From: Lysobacteraceae bacterium NML93-0399
GTDB taxonomy: Bacteria; Pseudomonadota; Gammaproteobacteria; Xanthomonadales; Xanthomonadaceae
Direction: 5' to 3'
DNA: 64,000 bases
NCBI GenBank assembly: GCA_002307375.1
Contig: NTJI01000001.1
Coordinates: 558,001 to 622,000 of the forward strand
Of this stretch, positions 10,019-21,483 are shown piece after piece (position 1 is the stretch's first letter; the number at the start of each line of letters is the position of its first letter). Both the position numbers and the translations under genes were made by a program. The notes beneath the pieces were generated by a model. The model ran no database searches, was not told the DNA's origin, and worked only from the letters and a program-made list of their open reading frames with translations.

Positions 10019-11086
10019 TCAATCGACCGGGGGCGGCTGCACGGACGTCGCGCCGGCAGGCACGCATGCCGAACACACCCGCTCCACCGTGTAGCCCTTG
10101 GCGCCAAGCTTTTCCACCACGCCATCGGGGCCGATCAGGTGCAGTGCGCCGACGACGACCAGAATGTCGCCCGGCTGCTGCAGCATCTGTTCGAGCTTCG
10201 GCAGCCAGGCGTTGTTGCGTTCGGTGTTGATGCGGGCGTACAGCGCCGGGAAGCGCGCGTGCATTTCCACGCCCATGTCCTGCCACAACCGGTCGGCATC
10301 GCCTGCGCGCCATGTGTCGTGCAGCGCCTGGATCGAATCGGGCCCCGCACCCGCCTGGTCCAGCGCATCCTGCAGCATCTGTGCCTGTTCGATCCGCCCC
10401 ATGCCGTCGAGGAAGCCGATCTGCTGCTGCGCCGATTCCAGACCCGCGGTGGGCGTGCCCGCCGCCTGCGCCTGCCGCGCCAGCTGCGCGTCCATGCCCA
10501 GCTGCGCCTGCAGGCCGTAGCGTCCGAGTTCGGTGGTGGTCACCAGCAGCGACACGAACCAAGGCTCGAACATCTGCAGGCTCGACGCACCGCCGGCTGC
10601 CTGCAGGGCGTCGGCATTCGCATCGGCCCACGCGCGCAGCTGCGCGGATGTCTGCGGCGCGATCTCGTCGTCGAGCCTGCTGCCGTCGGTCCGCAGGCCG
10701 GCCTGCATCATCTGCAGGCCGAGCGTCGGCGAATGCAGTTCTTCGGGCGCCAGTTCGAACACCACTTCGCCCGCCGCCGCGACCGCGGCCGCCACGTCTT
10801 CCGACAGCGGATAGTCGTCCGACGTGAGGAAGTGGAAGGAGCCCAGCAGATACAGCGCACCCTGGTCGCCACTGACCCGCCACAGCAGCGGCACCGGTGC
10901 CGGCGCGAGGGCGCTGTAACCGATCGCCGGCACGTCCTGGCGTCCGTCGGCAACGACAACGGATGGCGACAACAGGATCGGCGGCGCCTCGAGCGGCGGC
11001 AACTCGGCCTGTCCGGCGCCCCCCACGAACAGGCCGGCCAACAGGGCGGCGCTACGAAGCAGCCGGAATGACACGGGTCGACGCAT
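10019..11086 (-). CDS. TraB/GumN family exported protein
   Basis: This 355-residue protein has a signal peptide (residues 1-26, ending GQA) and the TraB/GumN motifs. These are an N-terminal GSFHFL (GxxH), an ERNNAWLP block about two thirds through, and GALHLIGPDGV (GxxH) near the end. The family is related to Tiki-type metalloproteases and its bacterial role is poorly known. The protein is probably periplasmic. ATG 11086 is chosen because it begins the signal peptide. It is last in the mutL-DUF1684-TraB run and 29 nt after the DUF1684 stop. The C-terminal CSAC could form a disulfide. Confidence 0.85.
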   Translation of the reverse strand: MRRPVSFRLLRSAALLAGLFVGGAGQAELPPLEAPPILLSPSVVVADGRQDVPAIGYSALAPAPVPLLWRVSGDQGALYLLGSFHFLTSDDYPLSEDVAAAVAAAGEVVFELAPEELHSPTLGLQMMQAGLRTDGSRLDDEIAPQTSAQLRAWADANADALQAAGGASSLQMFEPWFVSLLVTTTELGRYGLQAQLGMDAQLARQAQAAGTPTAGLESAQQQIGFLDGMGRIEQAQMLQDALDQAGAGPDSIQALHDTWRAGDADRLWQDMGVEMHARFPALYARINTERNNAWLPKLEQMLQQPGDILVVVGALHLIGPDGVVEKLGAKGYTVERVCSACVPAGATSVQPPPVD

Positions 11087-11115
11087 GCGGATGCAGTCCT
11101 CGTTGGGCGGCGGGC

Positions 11116-12072
11116 TCATGTGAGCGTGGGCGGTGGCGGTGGCCGGTAGGCCTTCTCCCCGGCAGGCACCGCCAGATCGAGCCGGTTGCCGGCCGGCGGC
11201 AGCGGACAGGTGGCGAAAGCAGTGAACGCACACGGCGGGTTGTAGGCGCGGTTGAAATCGAGCTGCAGGCGGCCGTCTGCACCGGGCGCCGGCGCGTCGA
11301 GATAGCGGCCGGCGCTGTAGCTGCCATGGCCGCTGGTGCGGTCGGCGAAGATCAGGAACAGCCCCTCGTCCTCGCCCGCCAATGCCTGCAACGTGTACCG
11401 CGTGCCGTCGCGCTCGAACGCGACCGTGCCCGGTGTCGGCTGGTCCTCGACCAGACCGAGGATGTTGGCGATCGGCAGCGTTGCGCCGGTCGCCGCGGGC
11501 TCGAACTGCGCATCGATCTGCCAGTCGCGCGAGGTCGGCCAGTACTCGATGCCGGTGAAGCGCGTGCGCGAACGGGCCTCGACGTGACGCGCGCGCACGA
11601 AGGCCACACCGCCACGTTCGATGATCGTCAGCGCGCCCTTGTCCTCGTCGAAGCCGAGGGTGCCGGGCATATCGTCCGCGTCGCTGTGCAGGCGCACACG
11701 GCCGCTGACGGGGACACCGTCGAGCGTCACCACGACCCCGCGTTCAGGCGTGAACCAGTATTGGCCGCTCCCGGACTGCAGCAGCCCCGGCGCTTCGGGC
11801 CCCATCGCCAGGCGAATGCCGCTGCGCGGGCCGCTGCCGATGAAATGGGATTTGTGCTCGATGCGGTGCAGGCCGATCAGGCTCAGCCACCCATCGGGCG
11901 CGACCAGCGCAGCCCGGCGCCGGTCCTGCCACACGCGGGTCTGCGCGGAGAACACGACATCCTGGCGCGCAGCTTCGGCGCGCGCCGCAGGATCCTCGGG
12001 CTCCGGGGTTTCGCCGCACGCGGACAGCAGCACGGCCAGTCCGAGGATCGGTGCAAGGCACCATCGCGTCAT
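11116..12072 (-). CDS. DUF1684 lipoprotein
   Basis: This 318-residue protein has a type II signal peptide with lipobox LLSAC (cysteine at residue 18), so it is probably membrane-anchored by lipid. The rest is the DUF1684 fold; the family signature DFNRAYNPPCAF and the following CPLPPAGNRL are near the C-terminus. No function has been assigned to DUF1684. ATG 12072 follows the mutL stop by one base, which points to cotranscription and coupling. The link with mutL is probably one of genome layout rather than function. Confidence 0.88.
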   Translation of the reverse strand: MTRWCLAPILGLAVLLSACGETPEPEDPAARAEAARQDVVFSAQTRVWQDRRRAALVAPDGWLSLIGLHRIEHKSHFIGSGPRSGIRLAMGPEAPGLLQSGSGQYWFTPERGVVVTLDGVPVSGRVRLHSDADDMPGTLGFDEDKGALTIIERGGVAFVRARHVEARSRTRFTGIEYWPTSRDWQIDAQFEPAATGATLPIANILGLVEDQPTPGTVAFERDGTRYTLQALAGEDEGLFLIFADRTSGHGSYSAGRYLDAPAPGADGRLQLDFNRAYNPPCAFTAFATCPLPPAGNRLDLAVPAGEKAYRPPPPPTLT

Positions 12073-12073
12073 G

Positions 12074-13900
<1,827 letters not shown>

Positions 13901-13974
13901 GTGGGCATCGGCGACGCGGACGCGTCGCGGCAGAAATCAACGTGGATGATAGCGGCTGGCAACGCCCGACACGG

Positions 13975-15417
13975 TCAGGGGCTGCCGCCGGCCACCACGT
14001 TCGAGCCGTTTGCCGCCGCAGCTGCGGCGCGCGCCGCGTACAGTGTGCCCGGCGGCGGCTGCGCGGTGAAATAGGTATTGATGCCGTTGAGCACCGCGGT
14101 CGCCAGGCGACGCTGGTGCGCAGGGTCCAGCAGCCGACGCTCTTCATCGGGATTGGAGATGAAGCCGGTTTCCACCAGCATCGCCGGCATGTCGGCATTG
14201 CGCAGCACGGAGAAATTCGCGTACTCCACATTGGCCTTGTGGGTCTTGCCCACGTTGCGCAAACCCGACAGCACGTGCGTGGCGGCGTCCTGGGAGGCCC
14301 GCATGTGGCCGCTCTGGGCCATCTCCAGCAGCACGTTCGACAACGTGTCCCGGGTCAAGGAGACGCCGCCGACGAGATCGGCGCTGTTCTCGCGATCGGC
14401 CAGCCACCGCGCCTGCTGCGACGAGGCGCCGCGCGTGGACAACGTATAGACCGATGAACCGTAGGCCGCCCGGTTGTGCGCAGCGTCGGCATGGATCGAG
14501 ACGAACATGTCGGCCTTGGCGCGCCTCGCGCGCAGGGCGCGCTGTGGCAGTTCGATATAGGTGTCGTCGTCGCGCACAAGATGCGCGCGCATGCCCGGCG
14601 TGGCGTTGATCTGCCGCGCAAGCTCGCGCGAGATCGCCAGCACGACGTTCTTCTCGTAAGTGCCGGCGGGGCCGATCGCCCCGGGGTCGCGACCGCCGTG
14701 GCCGGGATCGATGGCGATCACGAGCGGACGCATGCCCGGGCCGACGGCCGCCGGCATCGGCACCTGGGCCGGGGCGACGATTTCCGGGCCCGTGACCGGC
14801 GGTGGCGGGGCTGCCTGCTCGGCCGGCGTCGCCGCGGCGACCGGCGTGGCGGACGCGGCAGCACCCTGTCCGCCCATCGCGGAGATCAGGCGCGAGGTCG
14901 CGTCATTGGACGCGGCGGCCGGGTCCGCTACCGGGGCCGTCGAAGCCGAAGTCGTGGTGGTCGAGGCGACAGACGCAGCGCTGGCTGCCGCGATACGGGC
15001 GATCGGGTCCGCGTCGCCGTCACCGGGCCATTCGATGACCAGCACCGGGCCATCCGGGCCCTCCTCGATGCGCGGCGGCATCGCCTTCACCGACGAAGCG
15101 AGATCGAACACGATGCGGGTGGTGCCGGCCACGGGCTGACCGCTGCGCACCGTACGCACGGCGCCGCCACCGGCCGGCATTGTCGCGGCGCGCAGCCGTG
15201 TACCGGGCAGATCCACGACCAGACGGTCCGGATTGGCCAACGAGATGAGGGTGTATTCGGCGCGGGCGTCGAGCTTGAGCTCGGCCCGGGTGCCGGTAGC
15301 GCCCGTACGCACATCGACGCTCCGCAATTCGGCGCCGAAGGCGATGTTCCAGCACAGCGCAGCGATCAGGGCGATCGCCAACACGGCCTGAGACAGGTTG
15401 ATTCCCCGGATGCGCAT
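13975..15417 (-). CDS. amiC: N-acetylmuramoyl-L-alanine amidase with AMIN domain
   Basis: This 480-residue periplasmic zinc hydrolase cleaves the bond between MurNAc and the stem peptide, splitting septal peptidoglycan. An N-terminal signal or anchor covers residues 1-29, and an AMIN domain (about 30-130) targets it to the septum or envelope. An Ala/Pro/Thr-rich linker runs to about 225, followed by the Amidase_3 domain. Zinc ligands appear as His240 in DPGHGG, Glu255 in YEKN and the His of SIHAD; the catalytic Glu is in LVETGFISN. It sits between tsaE and mutL, a common order in xanthomonads. The activator EnvC/NlpD is not in the window. Confidence 0.94.
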   Translation of the reverse strand: MRIRGINLSQAVLAIALIAALCWNIAFGAELRSVDVRTGATGTRAELKLDARAEYTLISLANPDRLVVDLPGTRLRAATMPAGGGAVRTVRSGQPVAGTTRIVFDLASSVKAMPPRIEEGPDGPVLVIEWPGDGDADPIARIAAASAASVASTTTTSASTAPVADPAAASNDATSRLISAMGGQGAAASATPVAAATPAEQAAPPPPVTGPEIVAPAQVPMPAAVGPGMRPLVIAIDPGHGGRDPGAIGPAGTYEKNVVLAISRELARQINATPGMRAHLVRDDDTYIELPQRALRARRAKADMFVSIHADAAHNRAAYGSSVYTLSTRGASSQQARWLADRENSADLVGGVSLTRDTLSNVLLEMAQSGHMRASQDAATHVLSGLRNVGKTHKANVEYANFSVLRNADMPAMLVETGFISNPDEERRLLDPAHQRRLATAVLNGINTYFTAQPPPGTLYAARAAAAAANGSNVVAGGSP

Positions 15418-15492
15418 GGCGGCTAGTCAATCACCGCCATCAAGACAATGCAAGACGTTTTTCCTTGCAAATCCGGGGCATGCAGACCCTTT

Positions 15493-15975
15493 CTATGGTT
15501 TCAGTTCAGCAAGCGTCGACAAACGTGAGTCCCGGGTGAGTGCGGCCAGCCAGGCCTCCCCTGCCGCCGTGCCCGGGCGCAGATCCGCCACGCGCCCGGC
15601 GCCTTCAATCGCCAGATGGATCTCGAGGGTGGCGTGCGCCAGTGCGCCCGCGCCCCGTTCGGGCCACTCGACCAGCCACAGCGCGGCCTCGACGTCGTCC
15701 AGGCCCAGGAAGTCGAGTTCCCCGGCATCGCCGATGCGGTAGAGGTCGAGATGCAGGGCCTCGCCACCTTCGAGCGGATAGCGCTCGACCAGCGTGTAGG
15801 TGGGGCTGCGGACCGTGCCGGTGACGCCGAGCGCTCGCAGCCACGCGCGCGCCAGCGTGGACTTGCCGGCGCCCAGGTCGCCGTGCAGATGCACGACCGC
15901 GCCAGCCGGCTGGTGCGCGGCCAGTGCCTCGGCCAGGGTGCGGGTGGCGGCTTCGTCGGGCAGGTGGCGGATCAT
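15493..15975 (-). CDS. tsaE: tRNA t6A biosynthesis ATPase TsaE
   Basis: This 160-residue P-loop protein is the ATPase partner of TsaB/TsaD in making t6A37 on ANN-decoding tRNAs. The Walker A motif GDLGAGKST is at residues 32-40, followed by RSPTYTLVERY and HLDLYR, all typical of the family. The ATG at 15975 overlaps the stop of nnrDE by four bases (ATGA), so translation is likely coupled. Length and motifs are normal. Confidence 0.95.
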   Translation of the reverse strand: MIRHLPDEAATRTLAEALAAHQPAGAVVHLHGDLGAGKSTLARAWLRALGVTGTVRSPTYTLVERYPLEGGEALHLDLYRIGDAGELDFLGLDDVEAALWLVEWPERGAGALAHATLEIHLAIEGAGRVADLRPGTAAGEAWLAALTRDSRLSTLAELKP

Positions 15976-17489
15976 CGCGAAGGCTCCGGATTGGCGCAGG
16001 CGCGCAGTACATCGATGAGATCGCCGGGCAACAGGCCGCGCTCGCCGCCGTGTGTCGCCGCGACATCGCCGGCTACCCCGTGCAGGAGTGCGCCACAGGC
16101 CGCCGCCTGTTCGGCGTCGAGCCCCTGGGCGCGAAGCGCCGCAATGCTGCCGGTCAGCACGTCGCCCATGCCACCGGTCGCCATGCCCGGGTTGCCTGCA
16201 GCCACCAGCCAAGGCAAGCCCCCCGGAGCGCAGACCAGCGTGCCCGCCCCCTTGAGCACGACGACCGCCTGCCATCGCTCGGCCAGCGCACGCACGGCGG
16301 CCGGTCGATCGCGCTGGATCGCCGCAGTGTCGGTCTCGAGCAGGCGCGCCGCTTCACCCGGATGCGGCGTGAGCACCGCGCCGGCCGGCAGGCGACGCGG
16401 ACGCGCCACCAGCAGGTTCAGCGCATCGGCATCGAGCACCAGCGGCCGCGACTCGGCATCGGCGGCGTCGAGGGTTTCGTCGAACAGCGCGTGTCCCCAG
16501 GCGTCCTGCCCCAGGCCGGGACCGAGGGCGATGACGTCGGCCGCATCCAGCGCAGTCGCGAGCGCGGTGGCGTTGTCGGTGCGACAGGCCATCGCTTCGG
16601 GCCAGCGCGCAAGCAGCGCCGGGATGTGCGCCGCGCGGGTCGCGACTTCCACCAGCCCCGCGCCGCTGCGCAGGGCCGCGCCGGCCGCCAGCAGGACAGC
16701 CCCACCCTTGCCGGTATCGCCGCCAATGCACAGCACGCGACCGTGCGAGCCCTTGTGCGCGTTGCGCGGGCGCGGCTTCAGCCAGAAATGCAGCGCGCTT
16801 GCGTCGATACGCCGCGCCTGTGGGCACGCAGCGGCCACGCAGTCCACGTCGACGCCGAGCGCATCGATCGAGAGTGTGCCGGCATGATCGGCGCCGTCGC
16901 CTGTCTGCAGGCCGAGCTGCGGGGCGAGGAACTGCAGCGTGCGCGTCGCGCGGACGGCGGCGCCCGGCGCGCTGCCACGGTCGCCGGACAGACCGCTCGG
17001 GCAGTCGAGCGCGAACACGGAGGCGCCGCAGGAATTGATCGCGTCGATCAGGGCGGACGTTTCCGCGTCCGGTGCGCGCGACAGGCCGATGCCGAAGATC
17101 GCATCGACGACGACGTCCGCATCCGGCAGATGCGCATCGAACGACACGACTCGCCCGCCCTCCGTCTCGAACGCGCGGCACATCGCCTGCGCCGATGCGG
17201 TGCGCGGCGCATGGGCATCGAGCCGGACCACGCAAACGTCGCGCCCTGCGACCCGCGCGTACGTCGCCAGGGCATAGCCGTCGCCGCCGTTGTTGCCCGG
17301 ACCGCACACCACCACGATGCGCTGCGCCTGCGGCCATGCGGTCTGCAATGCATGCCAGCCGGCTCGACCGGCGCGCTGCATCAGCGCGGCCGGGTCGGCG
17401 GCGCGCGACAGCGTCGCGTGTTCGATCGCGCGCAACGCGGACGCGTCGTACAACAAGGAGCCGGGCGGCGTGACACAGGGAGCGCTCAT
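15972..17489 (-). CDS. nnrDE: Bifunctional NAD(P)HX epimerase/dehydratase
   Basis: This 505-residue fusion repairs hydrated NADH/NADPH. The N-terminal YjeF_N domain (about 1-220) is the epimerase, with VVCGPGNNGGDGYALA and VVDAIFGIGL. The C-terminal ribokinase-like domain (about 230-505) is the ADP-dependent dehydratase, with LTPHPGEAARLL and AGNPGMATGGMGDVLTG. It is first in the minus-strand nnrDE-tsaE-amiC-mutL block and divergent from queG, 26 nt away. The short divergent gap implies overlapping promoters. Confidence 0.95.
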   Translation of the reverse strand: MSAPCVTPPGSLLYDASALRAIEHATLSRAADPAALMQRAGRAGWHALQTAWPQAQRIVVVCGPGNNGGDGYALATYARVAGRDVCVVRLDAHAPRTASAQAMCRAFETEGGRVVSFDAHLPDADVVVDAIFGIGLSRAPDAETSALIDAINSCGASVFALDCPSGLSGDRGSAPGAAVRATRTLQFLAPQLGLQTGDGADHAGTLSIDALGVDVDCVAAACPQARRIDASALHFWLKPRPRNAHKGSHGRVLCIGGDTGKGGAVLLAAGAALRSGAGLVEVATRAAHIPALLARWPEAMACRTDNATALATALDAADVIALGPGLGQDAWGHALFDETLDAADAESRPLVLDADALNLLVARPRRLPAGAVLTPHPGEAARLLETDTAAIQRDRPAAVRALAERWQAVVVLKGAGTLVCAPGGLPWLVAAGNPGMATGGMGDVLTGSIAALRAQGLDAEQAAACGALLHGVAGDVAATHGGERGLLPGDLIDVLRACANPEPSR

Positions 17490-17500
17490 CGCGCGGATTC

Positions 17501-17506
17501 TATACT
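17501..17506 (+). promoter_or_regulatory. -10 box giving a near-leaderless queG transcript
   Basis: TATACT ends 9 nt before the queG GTG start, so the predicted transcription start falls within about 3 nt of the start codon. No Shine-Dalgarno sequence is present. No clear -35 was found in the short divergent gap. Confidence 0.45.
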
Positions 17507-17515
17507 TCGCGCATC

Positions 17516-18598
17516 GTGAACCCGTCCCCTGCCACTACCGCGCGCGAGGCCGCGCCCGCTGCACTCGCCGCGCGCATCAAGTCCATCGCTGCGGAAATGG
17601 GCTTCCAGCGCTGCGGCATTGCCGACATCGATCTGCGCGAAGACGAAGCGCACCTGCGCGACTGGTTGTCGCAGGGGCTGTACGGCACGATGGAATGGAT
17701 GGCGCGCCATGGCGACAAGCGCGCGCGGCCGGCCGAGCTGGTGCCCGGCACGGTGCGCGTGCTGTCGGTCGGGCTCGACTACGGCCGCAACGATGACGAC
17801 AGCGCCTGGGACACGCTCGCCGACGGCAGTCGCGCCTACGTCGCGCGTTACGCGCTGGGCCGCGATTACCACAAGCTGATGCGCAACCGGCTGCAGAAAC
17901 TCGCCCATCGCATTGCCGAGGAGATCGGCCCGTTCGGCCATCGCGTGTTCGTCGATTCGGCGCCGGTGCTCGAACGTGCCCTGGCGCGCAATGCGGGACT
18001 GGGCTGGATCGGCAAGCACACCTGCCTGATCGACAGGAACGGCGGCTCGTGGTTCTTTCTCGGCGAGATCTACGTCGACGTGCCGTTGCCGGTCAACCCG
18101 CCGGCAACCGCGCATTGCGGCACCTGCGTGCGTTGCATCGACGTGTGCCCGACCCGCGCGATCACCGCCCCGCACCGGCTCGATGCGCGGCGCTGCATCG
18201 CCTATCTGACCATCGAGCACGACGGGGCGATCGACGCCTCGCTGCGCCCGCTGATCGGCAACCGCATCTTCGGATGCGACGACTGCCAGCTCGTCTGTCC
18301 CTGGAACAAGTTCGCCAAACGCACCGACGAGCCGGACTTCCGCGCGCGCAACAACCTCGACACCGCGTCGCTGGCCGACCTGTTCGCATGGGACGAGGCC
18401 GAATTCCTGCAGCGCACCGAAGGTTCGCCGATCCGGCGCAGCGGACATCGCCGCTGGCTGCGCAACCTCGCCGTCGCGCTCGGTAACGCGCCCGGCACGC
18501 CCGAAACCATCGCCGCACTGCGCGCGCGCCGGCACAGTGGCGATGCGCTGGTGGACGAACATGTGGAGTGGGCGCTGGGACGGCACGGTATCCGCTGA
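17516..18598 (+). CDS. queG: Epoxyqueuosine reductase QueG
   Basis: This 360-residue cobalamin-dependent iron-sulfur enzyme makes the last step of queuosine synthesis at tRNA position 34. Visible motifs are MGFQRCGIADID near the N-terminus, GWIGKHTCLI, the first 4Fe-4S set CGTCVRCIDVCPTRAI and the second CDDCQLVCPWNKF. The tail ends with a HEAT-like helical stretch (RHSGDALVDEHVEWAL). The start is a GTG at 17516; no ATG fits the conserved N-terminus. Its last 180 nt are duplicated about 625 bp downstream (19043-19214). Confidence 0.95.
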   Translation: MNPSPATTAREAAPAALAARIKSIAAEMGFQRCGIADIDLREDEAHLRDWLSQGLYGTMEWMARHGDKRARPAELVPGTVRVLSVGLDYGRNDDDSAWDTLADGSRAYVARYALGRDYHKLMRNRLQKLAHRIAEEIGPFGHRVFVDSAPVLERALARNAGLGWIGKHTCLIDRNGGSWFFLGEIYVDVPLPVNPPATAHCGTCVRCIDVCPTRAITAPHRLDARRCIAYLTIEHDGAIDASLRPLIGNRIFGCDDCQLVCPWNKFAKRTDEPDFRARNNLDTASLADLFAWDEAEFLQRTEGSPIRRSGHRRWLRNLAVALGNAPGTPETIAALRARRHSGDALVDEHVEWALGRHGIR

Positions 18599-18686
18599 TC
18601 GTGTACGACGTGCTTGTGCACGGGATGCGTTGCGAGGGAAGGTCGCTTGCGACTACGGGCCGCTCCTGCACAGAGATGGAACACAT

Positions 18687-18754
18687 GCAGGAGCGCGCTT
18701 GCGCGCGAGAGGATTCCCCGGAAAGGCTTCTCGCGCGCAAGCGCGCTCCTACAC
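18687..18754. repeat. REP-like perfect inverted repeat
   Basis: Two 22-bp arms (18689-18710 and 18729-18750) are exact reverse complements around an 18-nt loop. The arm begins AGGAGCGCGCTTGCGCGC, the same REP family as 9925-9993. It lies 90 nt after queG and may terminate its transcript. Confidence 0.85.
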
Positions 18755-18836
18755 AAGGAAGGTCGGCCGCATCGTTCGTGACACGACACTCCAGCCAGCA
18801 GACAGGTGCCGTGGAATGCTGCGGAAAGACGCATCT

Positions 18837-19042
18837 TCAGGCAAGCGCGAGCCGCGCCATGAGAAGCACATCCACGAAGCTTCCGTCGCGCAATGCGTAT
18901 CCACGAGCCAGACCTTCACGGACAAACCCGTGCCGCTCGTACAGCGCGGTGGCTGCTGCATTGTCGACGTAGACCTCCAGCTCGATCCGTCGAACGCCAT
19001 GCCAGCGCTCGGCGGTGCCGATGGTCGCTGTCAACAGCGCGT
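18837..19042 (-). pseudogene. C-terminal remnant of a GNAT acetyltransferase
   Basis: About 68 codons of a GNAT N-acetyltransferase tail are present. The segment RIELEVYVDNAAATALYERHGFVREGLARGY is the acetyl-CoA-binding motif B region, followed by DVLLMARL and a TGA. The N-terminal motif A half is absent. Upstream on this strand, the frame passes without a break into antisense sequence of a duplicated queG end, so the apparent longer open frame (to 19385) is not a real protein. This is a truncated gene left by a rearrangement. Confidence 0.8.
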
Positions 19043-19214
19043 CGAAGGTTCGCCGATCCGTCGCAGCGGACATCGTCGCTAGCTGCGCAACCTCGCCGTC
19101 GCGCTCGGCAATGCGCCCGGCACGCCCGAAACCATCGCCGCACTGCGCGCGCGCCGGCACAGTGGCGATGCGCTGGTGGGCGAACATGTGGAGTGGCGCT
19201 GGGGCGGCACGGCG
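19043..19214 (+). pseudogene. Duplicated, decayed 3' end of queG
   Basis: This stretch matches queG 18418-18598 at nearly all positions, starting at CGAAGGTTCGCCGATCCG. It differs by scattered substitutions, one turning a TGG codon into TAG (19080-19082), and by a one-base deletion near the end (GAGTGGGCG to GAGTGGCG). It has no start codon, iron-sulfur motifs or reading frame of its own. Its left edge is exactly where the GNAT remnant is cut. Confidence 0.88.
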
Positions 19215-19236
19215 TCGCGTAGCGCGCTGAGGCTCA

Positions 19237-19396
19237 CCTTCCCCCGCCTGCGGGGGAAGGCCGGGATGGGGGCGACCCGTGAGTACCGTACGCAACGCGC
19301 CGGGCGCGGAATCCACGTCGAATCCGCATGAGGCAGGTGATGCGGCAATCGGCCCGCTTGCCCCCCACCCAGCCCTCCCTCGCAACGGGGGAGGGC
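19237..19396. repeat. Inverted pair of CCCCCGC/GCGGGGG intergenic repeats
   Basis: A CCTTCCCCCGC-N2-GCGGGGGAAGG hairpin followed by GGGATGGGGGC (19237-19273) faces an inverted relative, GCCCCCCACCCAGCCCTCC with its own hairpin (about 19360-19396). The same pair is seen twice near 63 kb and a single arm at 25394. No gene is seen in 19215-19459. Confidence 0.75.
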
Positions 19397-19459
19397 TTCA
19401 ATCCATCGCGAGCGTTGCGTCACGCGAGCCAGGCCTACTCGGGCCAGGCGCGAGCGCCG

Positions 19460-20989
19460 TCAGCGCGCGCGACGCGCGCCGATCTCGTCCAGCAGCGCAC
19501 GCGTGACCGGATCGGCCACTGCGACGTCTGCGCCCTGCACCGCCGGCAGCAGTTCACCGGCGATGCGCTTGCCCAGCTCCACGCCCCACTGGTCGAAGGC
19601 GTTGATGCCCCACAGCACCGACTGCGCGTAGACGCTGTGTTCGTAGAGCGCGATCAGGGCGCCCAGGCTGTGCGGGTCGAGGCGATCGAGCAGCAGCAGC
19701 GTCGAGGGACGGTTGCCCGGGTAGGACTTCTGCGCATCGTCGGCCGCGTGGCCGTTGGCGAGCGCTTCGGTCTGCGCAAGGAGGTTCGACAGCAAGGCCG
19801 CGTGGTTGTCGGCATGCGGATGCGCGGGATTCACCACACCGATGAAATCGGCCGGCACGGTCTGCGTGCCCTGGTGCAGCGCCTGGAAGAAGCTGTGCTG
19901 CGAGTTGGTGCCCGGCCCGCCCCACAGCACCGGCACGGTGTCGAGGCCGACGGCGTCGCCGTCGGGGGTGACCGACTTGCCGAGGCTCTCCATCACCAGC
20001 TGCTGCAGATACGCCGGCAGCAGCGCGAGGCGCTCGTCATAGGGCAGCACGGCATGCGTGGACAGGCCGAGCGCGTTGCGGTTCCACACCGCGGTCAGCG
20101 CGTGCAGCAACGTGATGTTCCCGCCGATCGGTGTCTGCAGCGCATGCGCGTCCATGTCGGCGGCACCGGCGAGCAGCGTTTCGAAACCGTCCATGCCGAT
20201 CGCGAGTGCAATCGAAAACCCCACCGCCGACCACAGCGAGTAACGCCCGCCGACCCAGTCCCACATCGGCAGCACCCGCTCGGGCGCGACGCCGAAGGCC
20301 TCGGCGCGCGCCACGTTGGCGCTGACCGCATACAGGCGCTCGCTGCCACCGAGCCAATCGCGCACGACCGCACCGTTGAGCAGGGTTTCCTGCGTGCCGA
20401 AGGTCTTGGAAACGAGGATCGCAGCCGTCTTCGCCGGATCGAGCTTCGCCAGCCGATGCTGTGCGTCGCTGCCGTCGACGTTGGTCAGGAAGTGCACGCG
20501 GAAACGACCGGAGCCGAAATCCTTCAGCGCGTCGACGACCAGGCGCGGACCCAGATCCGACCCGCCGATGCCGACATTGACGATATCGGTGACGTCGGAC
20601 GCTTCGAGCTGCGCGACCAGGGCCGCCATGCGTACGCGCGCTTCAGCCGCCTGTGCATGCGCGTCGCGTGCGATCGCGGTGTCCGACAGCGCCGAACGCA
20701 GTGCGACATGCAGTGCCGGACGATTCTCGGACGTGTTGACGGTGACGCCATCGAACAACGCGCCGAAGGCCTGCGGCAGCGCCGCGTCCTCACCGAGCGT
20801 GATCAGTGCATCGCGCGCGTCGCGATCGAAGCGCTGACGCGCGAAGCTGGCATAGAGCCCGCCGGTGCGCAGTGCGAAATCCTGCGGGCGCGCAGCGTCC
20901 GCGGCGACGAGGTCGGCGATGCGCGCCACCTCGAGACGACGCGCATGCGGCGTCAGCGTGTCCCGGATCAGCCGCGCCGCCGTCGTCAT
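19460..20989 (-). CDS. pgi: Glucose-6-phosphate isomerase
   Basis: This 509-residue cytoplasmic enzyme interconverts glucose-6-phosphate and fructose-6-phosphate. Family motifs include [38 protein letters not shown] (PGI signature 1) and the C-terminal signature [12 protein letters not shown]. Its ATG overlaps the panD stop by one base (TGATG), so it is last in the panB-panC-panD-pgi operon. Length is a little under the E. coli enzyme, mostly at the ends. Confidence 0.97.
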   Translation of the reverse strand: MTTAARLIRDTLTPHARRLEVARIADLVAADAARPQDFALRTGGLYASFARQRFDRDARDALITLGEDAALPQAFGALFDGVTVNTSENRPALHVALRSALSDTAIARDAHAQAAEARVRMAALVAQLEASDVTDIVNVGIGGSDLGPRLVVDALKDFGSGRFRVHFLTNVDGSDAQHRLAKLDPAKTAAILVSKTFGTQETLLNGAVVRDWLGGSERLYAVSANVARAEAFGVAPERVLPMWDWVGGRYSLWSAVGFSIALAIGMDGFETLLAGAADMDAHALQTPIGGNITLLHALTAVWNRNALGLSTHAVLPYDERLALLPAYLQQLVMESLGKSVTPDGDAVGLDTVPVLWGGPGTNSQHSFFQALHQGTQTVPADFIGVVNPAHPHADNHAALLSNLLAQTEALANGHAADDAQKSYPGNRPSTLLLLDRLDPHSLGALIALYEHSVYAQSVLWGINAFDQWGVELGKRIAGELLPAVQGADVAVADPVTRALLDEIGARRAR

Positions 20990-21369
20990 CAGGCCGCCTG
21001 CGCCGGGATCGAATCGTTGGTGTGGGTCATGCGGTTGTCGCGGTCCACGTAGACCAGCCTGGGCTTGAACTTCTCCACCTCGGCCTCGTCCAGTGCGCCG
21101 TACGCGCAGATGATCACCAGATCGCCGACGCCGGCCTTGTGCGCGGCCGCGCCGTTGACCGAGATGATGCCGCTGCCGACTTCGGCGCGGATCGCATAGG
21201 TCGCGAAGCGCTCGCCGTTGTTGATGTTGTAGATCTCGATGCGCTCGTACTCGCGGATGCCCGACAGGTCGAGCAGGCGACCGTCGATCGCGCACGAGCC
21301 CTCGTAATGCAGCTCGGCGTGGGTGACGGAGGCGCGGTGGATCTTCGCTTTCAACAGGGTGAGTTGCAT
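20989..21369 (-). CDS. panD: Aspartate 1-decarboxylase
   Basis: This 126-residue pyruvoyl enzyme makes beta-alanine for pantothenate. The self-cleavage site Gly24-Ser25 is visible in HYEGSCAID; Ser25 becomes the pyruvoyl group. Tyr58-type residues ([13 protein letters not shown]) and the [12 protein letters not shown] active-site loop are intact. ATG 21369 is preferred to one nine bases upstream because the family begins [13 protein letters not shown]. It is coupled to pgi by a TGATG overlap and lies 114 nt after panC. Confidence 0.97.
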   Translation of the reverse strand: MQLTLLKAKIHRASVTHAELHYEGSCAIDGRLLDLSGIREYERIEIYNINNGERFATYAIRAEVGSGIISVNGAAAHKAGVGDLVIICAYGALDEAEVEKFKPRLVYVDRDNRMTHTNDSIPAQAA

Positions 21370-21483
21370 GGCAGGCACGGCCGGGTCACGGCATCGGACA
21401 ACGCGGAGAAACCGCAGGAACCGCGAAGTATAGGGGCGGTGTGCGGCATCGCAACATCGCGGCAGACCGCGTGCAACCCGAAT

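Noticed and set aside
18837..19385. Full-length 182-codon acetyltransferase
   Set aside because: Only the last 68 codons are GNAT; the rest is antisense to a duplicated queG end and to a repeat.
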